Both the position numbers and the translations under genes were made by a program. DNA of 64,000 nucleotides from Rhodovarius lipocyclicus. GTDB lineage: Bacteria; Pseudomonadota; Alphaproteobacteria; Acetobacterales; Acetobacteraceae. The stretch covers positions 1-64,000 of the forward strand of contig NZ_JAAABL010000009.1 of the NCBI RefSeq assembly GCF_009900765.1, given 5' to 3'. How positions within the stretch are numbered: the first letter of the stretch is position 1; each line of letters begins with the position of its first letter. Below, one piece after another: positions 18,155 through 28,800 of the stretch. The notes beneath the pieces are model-generated. The model was not told the DNA's origin, did not search any database, and saw nothing but the letters and a program-made list of their open reading frames with translations.

Positions 18155-18904
18155 GTGCGGCTTGCTGTGCTCTCCGATGTGCACGGCAACGCCCTCGCGC
18201 TGGAGGCGGTGCTCGCGGATGCGCGGGCCATCGGCTTCGACGCGATGGTGGACCTCGGCGACACCGTCTCGGGCCCCTTGTGGCCCGAGGACACGCTGGC
18301 GCTGATGGAAACGGCGGGCGCGCTCGCCATCCGGGGCAATCATGACCGGGTGGTGGGCTGCGACGCGCCGGAGACGATGTACGCGACCGACCGTTTCGCC
18401 CATGAACGGCTGGGCGCCGGGGCCCGCGCCGCGCTGGCCGCCAGGCCCGCCACGCTGCGGATCGGCCCGGTGCTGGCCGTGCACGGCACCCCCGCCAGCG
18501 ACATGGACTATCTGCTGCATGAGGCCACGGCGGCGGGCGTGCTGGAACGGCGCGGCGACGCGGTGGCGGCCCTGCTGGGCGACACCGGCGATGCCGAGGT
18601 GGTCCTGTGCGGTCACACCCACCGCGCGCACAGCGTGCGCCTGGCGGATGGGCGGCTGGTGGTGAACCCCGGCAGCGTGGGCCAGCCCGGCTACAGCTGG
18701 GATGTGCCCGTGCCGCATGTGATGGAAGCCGGCGCGCCGCACGCGCGCTGGGCCCTGCTGGAACGCATCGGAACAGGTGCGCGGGCGGGATGGGAGATGA
18801 CCCACCGGATGGTGGTCTACGACTGGGAAAAGGCTTCGGCCGAAGCCGCGCGCCATGGGCGGGCGGAATGGGCACGCAGCCTGGCTACGGGCTTCACAGC
18901 TTGA
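18155..18904 (+). CDS. Calcineurin-like metallophosphoesterase
   Basis: A 249-residue cytoplasmic two-metal phosphoesterase of the YfcE/MJ0936-like group. All metal motifs are present in order: DVHGN (residues about 8-12), GDTVSG, GNHD, HGTP and GHTH. The C-terminal region after NPGSVGQPG is a lid-like domain with unclear function. The GTG start at 18155 is 5 nt after the mdh stop, and the stop is 10 nt before sucC. An operon place between two TCA genes is therefore clear, but the substrate (nucleotide, phosphodiester or protein) is unknown. Confidence 0.9.
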   Translation: MRLAVLSDVHGNALALEAVLADARAIGFDAMVDLGDTVSGPLWPEDTLALMETAGALAIRGNHDRVVGCDAPETMYATDRFAHERLGAGARAALAARPATLRIGPVLAVHGTPASDMDYLLHEATAAGVLERRGDAVAALLGDTGDAEVVLCGHTHRAHSVRLADGRLVVNPGSVGQPGYSWDVPVPHVMEAGAPHARWALLERIGTGARAGWEMTHRMVVYDWEKASAEAARHGRAEWARSLATGFTA

Positions 18905-18914
18905 GGACGAACGA

Positions 18915-20108
18915 ATGAACATCCATGAATTCCAGGGCAAAGAGCTGCTGAAGCGCTACGGCGTTGCGGTGCTCGACGGCTATGTGGCCGCCACGCCGGA
19001 GGAGGCCGAGGCGGCTGCGAAGAAGCTGCCTGGCCCGATCTACGTGGTCAAAAGCCAGATCCATGCGGGCGGCCGCGGTGCCGGCCGCTTCAAGGACGAC
19101 CCGAACGGCAAGGGCGGCGTGCGCCTGGCGAAAAGCGTGGAGGAGGTGAAGACCAACGCCGCCGCCATGCTGGGCCATGTGCTGGTCACCAAGCAGACCG
19201 GGCCCGAGGGCAAGCAGGTCAACCGCCTGTACATCGAGGCCGGCTGCGACATCGCGCGTGAGCTGTACGTCGCGCTGCTGCTGGACCGCGAGACCTCGAC
19301 CATCGCCATCATGGCCTCCACCGAGGGTGGCATGGAGATCGAGGAGGTGGCCGAGCACCACCCCGAGAAGATCCTGAAGGTGCATGTGGACCCCGCCACG
19401 GGTGTCTCCGGCTTCCATGGCCGCAAGCTGGCCTACGGCCTCGGCCTCGAAGGCAAGCAGGTCGCTTCCTTCGTGAAGTTCGTGACCGCGCTGTACCAGG
19501 CCTATATCGAGCTGGAATGCGCGATCGTGGAGATCAACCCGCTGGTGGTCACCAAGGCCGGCGACGTGGTGGCGCTCGACGCCAAGGTCTCCTTCGACGA
19601 CAACGCCCTGTTCCGCCACAAGGACCTGGAAGCGCTGCGCGACGACACCGAGATGGACCCGAAGGAGCTGGACGCCGCCAAGTTCGACCTGAACTACGTG
19701 GCGCTCGACGGCGAGATCGGCTGCATGGTGAACGGCGCGGGCCTGGCGATGTCCACCATGGACATCATCAAGCTGTACGGTTCCTCGCCCGCGAACTTCC
19801 TGGACGTGGGCGGCACGGCTGACGCGGCCCGCGTGACCGAGGCGTTCCGCATCATCACCTCCGACCCGAATGTGAAGGCCATCCTGGTCAACATCTTCGG
19901 CGGCATCGCCAAGTGCGACATGATCGCCAACGGCATCGTGGTGGCCAGCAAGAACCTGCACCTGAAGGTGCCCCTGGTCGTGCGCCTTGAGGGCACGAAC
20001 GTGGAGCTGGGCAAGAAGATCCTGGCCGAATCGGGCCTTGCGATCATCCCCGCCGACAATCTCGCCGACGCGGCGCAGAAGGTCGTCGCCGCTGTTAAGG
20101 GAGCCTGA
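18915..20108 (+). CDS. sucC: Succinyl-CoA synthetase subunit beta
   Basis: The 397-residue nucleotide-binding subunit of succinate-CoA ligase makes ATP or GTP from succinyl-CoA in the TCA cycle. An N-terminal ATP-grasp domain ([33 protein letters not shown]) is followed by the CoA-ligase domain ([29 protein letters not shown]). The length is standard. GAGGA about 7 nt before ATG 18915 overlaps the end of the phosphoesterase gene. It is followed after 3 nt by sucD. Confidence 0.98.
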   Translation: MNIHEFQGKELLKRYGVAVLDGYVAATPEEAEAAAKKLPGPIYVVKSQIHAGGRGAGRFKDDPNGKGGVRLAKSVEEVKTNAAAMLGHVLVTKQTGPEGKQVNRLYIEAGCDIARELYVALLLDRETSTIAIMASTEGGMEIEEVAEHHPEKILKVHVDPATGVSGFHGRKLAYGLGLEGKQVASFVKFVTALYQAYIELECAIVEINPLVVTKAGDVVALDAKVSFDDNALFRHKDLEALRDDTEMDPKELDAAKFDLNYVALDGEIGCMVNGAGLAMSTMDIIKLYGSSPANFLDVGGTADAARVTEAFRIITSDPNVKAILVNIFGGIAKCDMIANGIVVASKNLHLKVPLVVRLEGTNVELGKKILAESGLAIIPADNLADAAQKVVAAVKGA

Positions 20109-20111
20109 ACC

Positions 20112-21005
20112 ATGGCCATTCTGATCGACGCCAACACCCGCGTCATGACCCAGGGCTTCACCGGCTCCCAGGGCACCTTCCATGCCAGCCAGGGCATCGC
20201 CTATGGCAGCACCTATGTCGGCGGCGTGACGCCGGGCAAGGGCGGCACCATGCACCCGGAGCTGAACCTGCCGGTGTTCAACACGGTGGCCGAATGCGTG
20301 GAGAAGACGGGCGCCAATGCCTCCGTCATCTACGTGCCGGCGGCCTTCGCGGCCGATAGCATCCTGGAGGCGATCGACGCCGAGGTGCCGCTGATCATCT
20401 GCATCACCGAAGGCATCCCAGTGCTGGACATGGTGCGGGTGAAGCGGGCGCTGGGCACCAGCAAGTCCCGCCTGGTGGGCCCGAACTGCCCGGGCGTGAT
20501 CACGCCCGACGCCTGCAAGATCGGCATCATGCCCGGCCACATCCATCGCCGCGGCTCGGTCGGCATCGTGTCGCGCTCCGGCACGCTGACCTATGAGGCG
20601 GTGGCCCAGACCACGGCGGCCGGCCTCGGCCAGTCCACCTGCGTGGGCATCGGCGGCGACCCGGTGAAGGGCATGGACTTCATCGACGTGCTGGAGATGT
20701 TCCTGAAGGACGACGAGACCAAGTCGATCATCATGATCGGCGAGATCGGCGGCCAGTCGGAAGTGATCGGCGCGGAATACCTGAAGGCCAACAACTTCGG
20801 CCCCGGCAAGCCGAACAAGCCCGTGGTCGGCTTCATCGCCGGCGCCACCGCCCCTCCGGGCCGGCGCATGGGCCATGCGGGCGCCGTGATCTCGGGCGGC
20901 AAGGACACGGCCGCGGCGAAGATGGAAGCCATGGCCGCCGCCGGCATCCACATCGCGGACAGCCCGGCGGCGCTGGGTTCGACCATGGTCAAGGCGCTGG
21001 GCTGA
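20112..21005 (+). CDS. sucD: Succinyl-CoA synthetase subunit alpha
   Basis: The 297-residue subunit binds CoA and carries the phosphohistidine. Visible: [16 protein letters not shown] (CoA site), [10 protein letters not shown], and the active-site histidine in [13 protein letters not shown] near residue 255. It ends the mdh-sucCD operon; a strong intrinsic terminator follows 21 nt after the stop. The sucAB-lpd genes, often next in alphaproteobacteria, are not here. Confidence 0.98.
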   Translation: MAILIDANTRVMTQGFTGSQGTFHASQGIAYGSTYVGGVTPGKGGTMHPELNLPVFNTVAECVEKTGANASVIYVPAAFAADSILEAIDAEVPLIICITEGIPVLDMVRVKRALGTSKSRLVGPNCPGVITPDACKIGIMPGHIHRRGSVGIVSRSGTLTYEAVAQTTAAGLGQSTCVGIGGDPVKGMDFIDVLEMFLKDDETKSIIMIGEIGGQSEVIGAEYLKANNFGPGKPNKPVVGFIAGATAPPGRRMGHAGAVISGGKDTAAAKMEAMAAAGIHIADSPAALGSTMVKALG

Positions 21006-21026
21006 GTTCAGCCGACGCATCCGAAG

Positions 21027-21057
21027 CCGGGGGAGGGCGACCTCCCCCGGTTTTTTT
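21027..21057 (+). terminator. Rho-independent terminator of the mdh-sucCD operon
   Basis: Perfect 10-bp stem CCGGGGGAGG/CCTCCCCCGG with loop GCGA (21027-21050), followed by seven T (21051-21057). It sits between the sucD stop and the convergent methyltransferase gene. Confidence 0.92.
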
Positions 21058-21068
21058 GTGCCCGGACG

Positions 21069-21839
21069 TCAGCCCCGGCTGGCGACCAGGTATTGCGCGA
21101 AGCCCGTCTTCAGCCACAGCGCGATGGTGCCGCGCACCACGTCGTCGGTCCGGTGCGCCACCAGCCGCATCGCATCCGCCAGCCAGGGCATGTGCACGCG
21201 GCCCATGGTTTCCAGCACGAAGCCGCGCGCGGAAAGCTGTTCCAGCACCTGTTCCATCGGCCAGGCCCGCACATGGGTCTTGTCGTCGTGGAAGTTGCTG
21301 ATGAACACCGGCAGGCCCTGGTCGATGATGTCCGCGCGGGGCGGCAGGCGCCTGGCCGCGGGGCTCGGCCATTCCAGGTACAGCCGCGCGCCGGGCTTCA
21401 GCCGGTCCCGCAGATAGTTGAAGCTGCGGTCCAGGCTGTGCATGTGCTCGATGAAATGGGCGCAGATGGCGGCATCGAATTGCCGGCCGCCGAAATCCAT
21501 CGGCGCTTGCTCGAAATCCCCGATCTCCACCCCGGCATAGCGCTGGAACAGCGGCGCGTCCTCCAGCGACAGCGCGTACAGCGCCAGGTCAGGCCGGGCG
21601 GGATGGGGCCAGTCCAGATGGCGGGCGAGCCCGCCATCCCCCGCGCCCATGTCCAGCACCTGCGCCCCCGGGGCCAGGTTCTTCAGGAAGACGGTGCGGG
21701 GGGAGATGGTCTGGTAATACAGGTCCACCGCATCCCGCCCCGGGTCCTCGCCCTGCCAGGCGCCGGCCCAGTCGAGCAACAGGCGCGCCAGCTCCTCCTC
21801 ATCCAGACGATCGAGCGGAATGCCGGGTTGCGGAATCAT
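21069..21839 (-). CDS. Class I SAM-dependent methyltransferase
   Basis: A 256-residue methyltransferase of the Methyltransf_11/23 type. The SAM motif I reads VLDMGAGDGG at residues 61-70; motif IV-like FDAAICAHFIEHMHSLD follows, and then the post-II helix LKPGARLYLEWPSP, common in UbiE-like small-molecule methyltransferases. No membrane segment or extra domain gives a clue to the acceptor. It faces the FAH-family gene upstream (78-bp gap) on the same strand; joint expression is possible. Confidence 0.88.
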   Translation of the reverse strand: MIPQPGIPLDRLDEEELARLLLDWAGAWQGEDPGRDAVDLYYQTISPRTVFLKNLAPGAQVLDMGAGDGGLARHLDWPHPARPDLALYALSLEDAPLFQRYAGVEIGDFEQAPMDFGGRQFDAAICAHFIEHMHSLDRSFNYLRDRLKPGARLYLEWPSPAARRLPPRADIIDQGLPVFISNFHDDKTHVRAWPMEQVLEQLSARGFVLETMGRVHMPWLADAMRLVAHRTDDVVRGTIALWLKTGFAQYLVASRG

Positions 21840-21917
21840 GGCGCCTGCGCAGCTTGTGGTTGAAGGGATGCGATACCGCCCGCATCCCCCGCCCGCAAGC
21901 GTCGCCGCCCGCCAGCA

Positions 21918-22817
21918 TCAGGCCTTCACGGGGTTCTTCAGCTTCCCGATGCCCTCCACCTCGATCTCGACCACGTCGCCGTCCTTCAGCACGCGCGGCG
22001 GCACCATGGCATAGCCCACGCCCTCCGGCGTGCCGGTCATGATCAGGTCGCCCGGCAGCAGGGTGAACCCCTGGCTGAGCTGGTGGATGATCGCCTTCAC
22101 GTCGAAGATCATCTTGGAGGTGCGGGAAGACTGCCGCTGCTCCCCGTTCACCCACAGGCGGATGCCGACATCGCCGGTGTCCAGCTCGTCCGCCGGGATG
22201 ATCCAGGGGCCCATGGGGCAGGAGCGGTCCAGCGACTTGCCCTTGAACCACTGGCCATGGCGGCGCTGCAGGTCGCGGCCGGTCACGTCATTGGCGATGG
22301 TCCAGCCGAAGACATGGTCCAGCGCCTTCTCGGGCGCGATGTTGGCGCCGGCGGTGCCGATCACGATGGTCAGCTCGGCCTCATAGTCCAGATACTGGGT
22401 GATGCCGGTGGCGCCGTGGTCCGGGATGGCGGCGTCGGGGCCGATCACGCATTCCGGGGCCTTGGTGAAGAATTGGGGATACTTCGGCATCTCCGTCTCG
22501 CGGCCCGCCACGCGGTCGCCCTCGGCCACATGGTCCATGTAGTTGCGGCCGACGCAGAACACGTTGCGCGCGGGGCGGGGGATGGGGGCCAGCAGCGTGA
22601 CGGCCGCGGCCTCCAGCACGGCGGCGGGGGCCGGGGCCTTCAGGGCCGCGCGGATGGCGGCCAGGGCGGGCGCGCCCGCGGCCACGATGCCCTGCATGCA
22701 AGTGATGCCGCCGGGCAGCGCGCCGGCCGCCAGCAGGTCCAGCACCTGGGTGTCGCCCAGCATGGCGCCGGGGCGCGGGCCCTTGGCATCGGTGAAGGTG
22801 GCGAGTTTCAGCGCCAT
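21918..22817 (-). CDS. Fumarylacetoacetate hydrolase family protein
   Basis: A 299-residue FAH-fold enzyme. After an N-terminal domain of about 80 residues, the conserved core begins at VFCVGRNYMDHV. The metal-binding Asp/Glu set is visible in DYEAELTIVIG, and the C-terminal loop GDLIMTGTPEGVG is typical. Family members hydrolyse C-C bonds of acylpyruvates, decarboxylate oxaloacetate or handle ring-cleavage products; the substrate is not clear here. The start is ATG 22817 after GGAGAGGAAACC. It is divergent from the cellulose operon, with a 176-bp shared spacer. Confidence 0.9.
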   Translation of the reverse strand: MALKLATFTDAKGPRPGAMLGDTQVLDLLAAGALPGGITCMQGIVAAGAPALAAIRAALKAPAPAAVLEAAAVTLLAPIPRPARNVFCVGRNYMDHVAEGDRVAGRETEMPKYPQFFTKAPECVIGPDAAIPDHGATGITQYLDYEAELTIVIGTAGANIAPEKALDHVFGWTIANDVTGRDLQRRHGQWFKGKSLDRSCPMGPWIIPADELDTGDVGIRLWVNGEQRQSSRTSKMIFDVKAIIHQLSQGFTLLPGDLIMTGTPEGVGYAMVPPRVLKDGDVVEIEVEGIGKLKNPVKA

Positions 22818-22993
22818 GGTTTCCTCTCCTTGGTCTCGGTGGCGCAGCCTGCTGTGGGGGCGGCGGGTTGACAAGGTGGGGCCGTTTCATCCCTGGGCAT
22901 GCACGCGTTCGGGGAATCTTAGTACCAGCGCGGGAGAATGGTTGCTGTCAGCGCGCTGGCTCGCTACCTCTGGCGCCGGAGCTTGCCTTGCCC

Positions 22994-24079
22994 ATGTCGA
23001 TGTCCCGCCGATCCATGCTGTGTGTTGGAGCCTCCGCCGGTGTGGCTGGCTTGCGGCCTGCCCAGGCCCAGCCTGGTGCCAGCGACGCGGCCCAGGCCCG
23101 CGTGCGCGATGTCTGGGGCCAGTTCCGCTCCCGCTTCATGGCGCCCGAGGGGCGGATCATCGACACCGGCAACCGCAACATCTCGCATTCCGAGGGGCAG
23201 GGCTATGGCATGCTGCTCGCGGTCAATGCGGGGGACCGGCAGAGCTTCGACAGCCTGTGGGCCTGGACGCGGCGCAGCCTGCGCCGCCCGCGCGACCACC
23301 TGACGGCCTGGCGCTGGCGCCCCAACGCCCAGCATCCGGTCGAGGACCTGAACAACGCCAGCGACGGTGACCTGATGATCGCCTGGGCGCTGCTGCGGGC
23401 CGCCAGCACCTGGAATGTGCCCGAGTATCAGGAGCAGGGCGTGGCGATCGGGCGGGACATCCTGCGGCTGCTGGTGCGCAATGCCGGGGGGCTGACGGTG
23501 CTGCTGCCCGGCGCGCGCGGGTTCGAGCGGCGGGAATCCGTCACCATCAACCCCAGCTACTATTGCTTCCCGGCGATCCGGGCCCTGGCGGCGGCGGTGC
23601 CGGACCCGGCCTGGGTGCGGCTGGCCGCCGATGGGCTGCAGATTCTGCGCGCGGCGCGTTTCGGCCGCTGGAACCTGCCGCCGGACTGGCTGACCCTAGC
23701 GCGCAGCGACCGCCGTTTAAGCCTGCCTGAAAATTGGGCGCCGCGATTTTCCTATGACGCGGTGCGGGTGCCGCTGTTCCTGGGCTGGGCCGGGCTGGGG
23801 CAGGAACCCGCCGTGCAGTCCGCCGCCGGCTTCTGGGCGGACCCCGCCCACAACCACCTGCCGGCCTGGACCGATTTCTCGAACAACGGGGTTTCGCCCT
23901 ACAACGCCTCCCCCGGGATCGCGGCCATCGCGGGGTTCTCCGCCTCCGTCTCCGGCCGGGGGCTGCGGGTTCCGGCGGCCGCCCAGGCGCCGGCCGACCC
24001 GATGCCGGACTACTATTCCGGTGTGCTGACTGCCCTCGTTTCGCTCGCGCGGCGCGATTCAGGTGCGGATTTCTGGTGA
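22994..24079 (+). CDS. bcsZ: Endo-beta-1,4-glucanase (GH8), cellulose operon
   Basis: The 361-residue periplasmic cellulase of glycoside hydrolase family 8 trims glucan during cellulose export (BcsZ/CMCax). The N-terminus MSMSRRSMLCVGAS...AQA is a signal peptide, possibly Tat-type (SRRSML). The proton-donor glutamate is E67 in SEGQGYGM. The conserved DGDLMIAWAL and SYDAVRVPLFLGW segments carry the other catalytic and substrate residues. The chosen start gives a normal signal peptide; the frame is open from 22868 but has no supporting ribosome site. It is the first gene of the cellulose operon, as cmcAx is in Komagataeibacter. Confidence 0.95.
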   Translation: MSMSRRSMLCVGASAGVAGLRPAQAQPGASDAAQARVRDVWGQFRSRFMAPEGRIIDTGNRNISHSEGQGYGMLLAVNAGDRQSFDSLWAWTRRSLRRPRDHLTAWRWRPNAQHPVEDLNNASDGDLMIAWALLRAASTWNVPEYQEQGVAIGRDILRLLVRNAGGLTVLLPGARGFERRESVTINPSYYCFPAIRALAAAVPDPAWVRLAADGLQILRAARFGRWNLPPDWLTLARSDRRLSLPENWAPRFSYDAVRVPLFLGWAGLGQEPAVQSAAGFWADPAHNHLPAWTDFSNNGVSPYNASPGIAAIAGFSASVSGRGLRVPAAAQAPADPMPDYYSGVLTALVSLARRDSGADFW

Positions 24080-24174
24080 CAACTGCCGGAAAATGATCCG
24101 AATGGGGGACGAGGCCGGTTTCGCTCCCGAGATGTTGAGGGCATTGTGCCCGCCGAGTCTGGGGATATGAGGAT

Positions 24175-24984
24175 ATGGCACAGGACAGTGATGTGGCCCG
24201 CGTGGCCGCCGCGCTGAATACGCCCGGCTTGCGGTACCGCAGCTTCGGTAACGAGCCTGTGCGCGTGCGCCCCGCGCCACCCGTCGTGGTGGAGGAGGTG
24301 TTCCCCGAGGCGCTGGAACCCGAATTCGCGCCTGAATCCGAGTTCCTGCCCGAATCCGCGCCCGAGTCGATGGCCGAGCCGGAACTGCCCCCGCTGCCGC
24401 CGTTGAATTTCGAGCCGCTGCCCGAGCCCCCGCCGGTTGTGGCCGCTGCCCCGGTGGAGCCGCCGCCGGCGCCCGAACCCCCGCCGCCGCCGCCCCCGCC
24501 GCAGCCCGAGCCCCCGGTGCTGCGGCCCGCGGCACCCGAGCCGGTGAGCGCCCCGCTGTTTTCCTGGCCCGAGACCACCCCGGTCGCGGCCCCGCCCGCG
24601 CCGTCCCTGCTGCCGGAGGTAGCGTCGAGCTATGCCGCGCAACCCAAGCCGGCCGCCAGTTTCCGCCTGTTGGAAGCGATCGGGATGAACCCGGAGGAAC
24701 AGGCGGCAGCCACCGTTCCCGCCCCGCAGGGCGGTACCCTGGCCCTGCTGCGCAGCGCGGTGGCCGAACCCGCGGCGGCCCCGCAGGAATTTTTCAGGAC
24801 CGGCGGCGCGCAACCCCAGGTTGCGCCGGCGTCGCCTCTGGGTTCCGTGATCGGGTTGCTGCCAGCTGCGGCCGTGACAGTTCCTCTTTCTGACGTTATG
24901 CGCCTAGTGGCGGGCGGGTCTGCCCCACTCGCATCCCCCTTTGACGCGTTTCGTGCTGCGCTTGGTGCGCAGCCGCAGCGCTAA
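24175..24984 (+). CDS. Proline-rich cellulose-synthesis accessory protein (CcpA/BcsO-P-like)
   Basis: A 269-residue low-complexity protein without signal peptide or membrane segments. Residues about 85-125 are almost all Pro/Glu/Ala, with runs such as PPPPPPPPQPEPP. Only the ends look conserved. The N-terminus (DVARVAAALNTPGLRYRSFGN) resembles the short Asp/Arg-Val...Tyr-Arg-x-Phe motif I recall at the start of Komagataeibacter CcpAx and BcsP-type proteins. The C-terminus (LSDVMRLVAGG...LASPFDAFRAALG) resembles their AEVF...GG...LSPRPSLREALL-type tail. The place between bcsZ and bcsA is that of ccpAx. A cytoplasmic role in ordering synthase complexes is inferred; homology to CcpA is suggestive only. 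Confidence 0.7.
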   Translation: MAQDSDVARVAAALNTPGLRYRSFGNEPVRVRPAPPVVVEEVFPEALEPEFAPESEFLPESAPESMAEPELPPLPPLNFEPLPEPPPVVAAAPVEPPPAPEPPPPPPPPQPEPPVLRPAAPEPVSAPLFSWPETTPVAAPPAPSLLPEVASSYAAQPKPAASFRLLEAIGMNPEEQAAATVPAPQGGTLALLRSAVAEPAAAPQEFFRTGGAQPQVAPASPLGSVIGLLPAAAVTVPLSDVMRLVAGGSAPLASPFDAFRAALGAQPQR

Positions 24985-25002
24985 GAGAATGCCGGAGGCC
25001 CC

Positions 25003-25803
25003 ATGCCCCTGATTGTGTTCGCGTCTCCTAAGGGGGGCGTCGGTAAGACCACCATGGCTGTGAACATCGCGGACGCCATGCGCCGCAATGGTCGCCGCGT
25101 GCTGGTGATCGATTTCGACCCTCAGAACACGCTGCGCCTGCACTTCGGTGTACCGCTCTCCGATACAGCGGGTTTCCTGGCCGATCTGCCGAAGCGCCCC
25201 GACTGGCGCAATGTGGTGCGCCAGACGCCTTCGGGCGTGATGCTGCTGCCGCACGGCGCCATCGACATCCGTGGCGCGCTGGGCCTGTCCTCGGCCCTGG
25301 AACGCGACCCGGAGCTGCTGGCAGCGCCCCTGCGCTCCATCCTGGCGGACCCCGGCCTGCTGGTCATCGCCGACACGCCCCCGGGGCCCAGCCACGCGCT
25401 GAACCTGCTGGCGCCGATGGCCAGCATGGTGGTGGCGGTGCTGCTGGCGGACGCCACCTCGGCGGCGCTGGTGCCCGATATCGACAATGGCCGCTTCCTC
25501 GGCTCGGGCACCATGGCGGCGCTGTTCGCCGGGCGCCTGCGCGTGGTGCTGAACCAGGTGGACCCGAACACCCGCCTCTCCCGCGCCGCGGCGGAGACGG
25601 TGGCCCGCCACCTGGGCCCGCGCCTGCTGGGTGCGGTGTGCCGCGACGAGGCGGTGGCCGAGGCGCTGGCCGCCCAGCGCATGCTGCTGGACCTGGCGCC
25701 GAACAGCCGCGCCGCGGAGGATATCCGCGAAGTGGCCCGTGGCGTGGAGGCAGCGCTGCCTGTCGTGCCTGATACCTTGCAAACCGGCTGGGGTGCTCGA
25801 TGA
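25003..25803 (+). CDS. bcsQ: Cellulose biosynthesis ATPase BcsQ (ParA/MinD family)
   Basis: A 266-residue SIMIBI ATPase related to MinD/ParA. In enteric bacteria BcsQ is needed for cellulose secretion and polar placement of the synthase. The deviant Walker A is KGGVGKTT (residues 10-17); the metal-binding segment is DFDPQ (about 37-41); VIADTPPG is the switch-II-like motif. The conserved tail Q-L-region is present but no membrane-targeting amphipathic helix is obvious. The stop overlaps the bcsAB start by 4 bp (ATGA). Komagataeibacter, the model with the same BcsAB/D set, lacks bcsQ, so this operon mixes features. Confidence 0.93.
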   Translation: MPLIVFASPKGGVGKTTMAVNIADAMRRNGRRVLVIDFDPQNTLRLHFGVPLSDTAGFLADLPKRPDWRNVVRQTPSGVMLLPHGAIDIRGALGLSSALERDPELLAAPLRSILADPGLLVIADTPPGPSHALNLLAPMASMVVAVLLADATSAALVPDIDNGRFLGSGTMAALFAGRLRVVLNQVDPNTRLSRAAAETVARHLGPRLLGAVCRDEAVAEALAAQRMLLDLAPNSRAAEDIREVARGVEAALPVVPDTLQTGWGAR

Positions 25804-28800
25804 GCTTTGTGGCACCTCGGCGCGAGCTGATCGCGCGCCTGCCCTTCATGCGCAGCCGCCTGTTCGGCTGGGTGTCCTTTCTGGTCGGCGTCCTCGCGGC
25901 GCTGACCTTCATCGTCGTGCCGCTGCAGCCGGAATACCAGCTCTGGCTGGCGCTCGGCGGCGTTGTCATTTTCCTGGTGTTGAATCGGTTCCAGGGCCGG
26001 ACCGTCACGCTGGCGCTGTGCATGCTCTCCGTCATCGTGTCATTGCGCTACATCTACTGGCGCCTGGCGGAGACGCTGGACTACACGGGCTTCTGGCAAA
26101 CCTTCCTGGGCACCGGCCTGCTGATGGCCGAGGTCTACGCCGTGGTCGCGCTGGTGCTGTCCTATTTCCAGGTGCTGTGGCCGCTGGACCGCAAGCCGGT
26201 GCCGTTGCCCGACGACCCGGAAACCTGGCCCACTATCGACGTCTTCATCCCGACCTACAACGAGCCGCTGGAGGTCGTGCGCCCGACGGTGTTCGCCGCG
26301 CTGGCGCTGGACTGGCCGCGCCACAAGCTGAACGTCTATGTGCTGGACGATGGCCGGCGTGAGGAATTCCGCCAGTTCGCCGCCGAATGTGGCGCGGGCT
26401 ACATCATCCGCCCCGACAACAAGGGGGCCAAGGCCGGCAACATCAACCACGCCCTGGCGCAGACCGACGGCGAATACGTCGTCATCTTCGACTGCGACCA
26501 CGTGACGACGCGCGCCTTCCTGCAGATGACCGTGGGCTGGATGCTGCGCGACCGTGGGCTCGCGATGGTGCAGACGCCGCACTACTTCTATTCGCCCGAC
26601 CCGTTCGAGCGGAACCTGGCCTCCGGCCAGCGCGTCCCGAACGAGGGCCTGCTGTTCTACGGGCTGATCCAGCAGGGCAATGATTTCTGGGGTGCGTCCT
26701 TCTTCTGCGGCTCCTGCGCGGTGCTGCGGCGGACGGCGGTGGAAGAAGTGGGCGGCGTGCCCACCACCACCGTGACCGAGGACTGCCACCTGTCGCTGAA
26801 GATGCAGAAGGCGGGCTGGCGCACGGCCTATCTGCGCGTGCCGCTGGCCGCGGGCCTGGCGACCGAGCGCCTGATGCTGCACATCGGCCAGCGCATGCGC
26901 TGGGCGCGCGGCATGGTGCAGATCCTGCGCCTGGAGAACCCGCTGCTGGCCACCGGCCTCAGCATCCCCCAGCGCATCTGCTACTTCCTGGCGATGTTCC
27001 ACTTCCTGTTCCCGCTGCCGCGCTTCGTGTTCCTCACGGCGCCGCTGGCGTTCCTGCTGCTGGGTGAGAACATCATCGCGGCCTCGCCGCTCGCCATCGT
27101 GGCCTATGCCGGCCCGCACATCATCCACTCGGTGGCCACCGCCTCCCGCGTGCAGAAGAAGGTGCGCCACAGCTTCTGGTCCGAGATTTATGAGACGGTG
27201 CTGACGGTGTATCTGCTGCCCGTCACGCTCGCGACCCTGCTGGACCCGCGCCGCGGCCGCTTCAACGTGACCGACAAGGGCGGCACGCTGCAGGAAGGCT
27301 ACTTCGACCTGCGTGCCGTGGGCCCCAACATGGTGCTGGCGCTGTTCCTGGTGCTGGGCGTGCTGTCGGGCATCTACGGCCTGGCGGCGAACCCCCCGGC
27401 CAGCCTGGAATTCCAGGCCTACGCGCTGAACCTGGTCTGGGCGACCTTGTGTCTGCTGACGGTGCTGGCGGGCCTCGCCGTGGGCCGCGAACGCCGGCAG
27501 ATCCGCGAACGCGCGCGTATCGGTGCCGAGATCGGCTCCGCGATCGTGCTGCCGGATGGCCGGCGCATCACCGGCATTTCCGAAGACCTTTCCCTGGGCG
27601 GCGCCGCCCTGACGATGGAACGCCCTTCAGGCCTGGAGGAAGATCAGTTGGTAACCGTTGAACTGCAGATCGGTTCCGAGGCCGTGGCCGTGCCCGCCGA
27701 AGTGCTGCGCTGGCAGGATGGCCGCGCCCAGATTCGTTTCGTGCCGCAGGATCTGCGGGATGAGGGCCAGATCGTGCGCGCGGTGCTGGGCCGCGCCGAT
27801 GCGTGGGTGAACTGGGATGCCAACCGCCCTGACCAGCCCTTGCGTTCCTTGAAGGAGGTGGCTGTGTCCATCGGTGGTCTGTTCGCGGGTGGTTCGCAGT
27901 TCTCCTTCCGGCGCAAGGATACGTCGCCCCCGCGTGGCCCTGGTGGCCGACAGGGCCTGGGCCGTGCTGCGGCGGTGCTGCTGGCACTCGGCCTGGCGGC
28001 CAGCCCGGCCCAGGCGCAGCGCGCGCCGGCCGGCCCCGCCGGCGCCCCGCCGGCCCCCCCCGCCCTGGGTTCGGCCCCGGCCGCGCCCCAGCCGATCATC
28101 GACACCACCCCCACCCTGACCACGCAGCAGGGCCAGCCCGGCCCGGGCACGCGGCGCGAAACGCGCACCCTGCGCCAGCTCGGCCTGCGCGGCCCGATGC
28201 AGATGCGCGGCGTGAGCGACCTTCAGGGCGTGCTGTTCGGCGTGCGCGGCGATGAGGTGGTGACGCAGGCGACGCTGACGCTCTCGGGCGCCACCTCGCC
28301 CGCGCTGATCCCGGAACTGAGCCAGATCGCCATCACGCTGAACGAGCAGTTCATCGGCGCGATCCAGCCCGACCGGGCGCGCCCCGCCTTCGGCCCGCTG
28401 CAATTCCCGGTGAACCCGGTGTTCTTCGCGGACAACAACCGCCTGAACTTCCGCTTCTCCGGCCGCTATGCGGTGGAATGCAACGACCCGCTCTCGGGCC
28501 TGCTGTGGTCCACGATCAGCGACACCGCCACCCTGTCCATGACGCTGGAGCGCCTGCCGCTGACGCGCGACCTGGCGCGCCTGCCCGAGCCCTTCTTCGA
28601 CCCCCGCCTGCTGCGGGAGCCGTTGAACCTGCCCGTGGTGGTGAACGAGGGTGCCGGCAATGAGCTGGTGCGCGCGGCGGTCATCGCGTCCTCCTGGTTC
28701 GCGGTGCAGGCCGACTATCGCGGCGCCAACTTCCCCGTGCAGGGCACGGTGCCGGAACGCGGCAACGCCGTGATCGTGGCCTCGGGCACCGACAGCGTGC

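Noticed and set aside
22868-22896. TTGACA upstream of bcsZ as a promoter
   Set aside because: No acceptable -10 at 16-18 bases; kept only as a possibility.
24420-24540. Proline-codon run as a simple-sequence repeat of mobile origin
   Set aside because: It is in frame inside a real gene and matches the proline-rich spacer expected for this kind of accessory protein.
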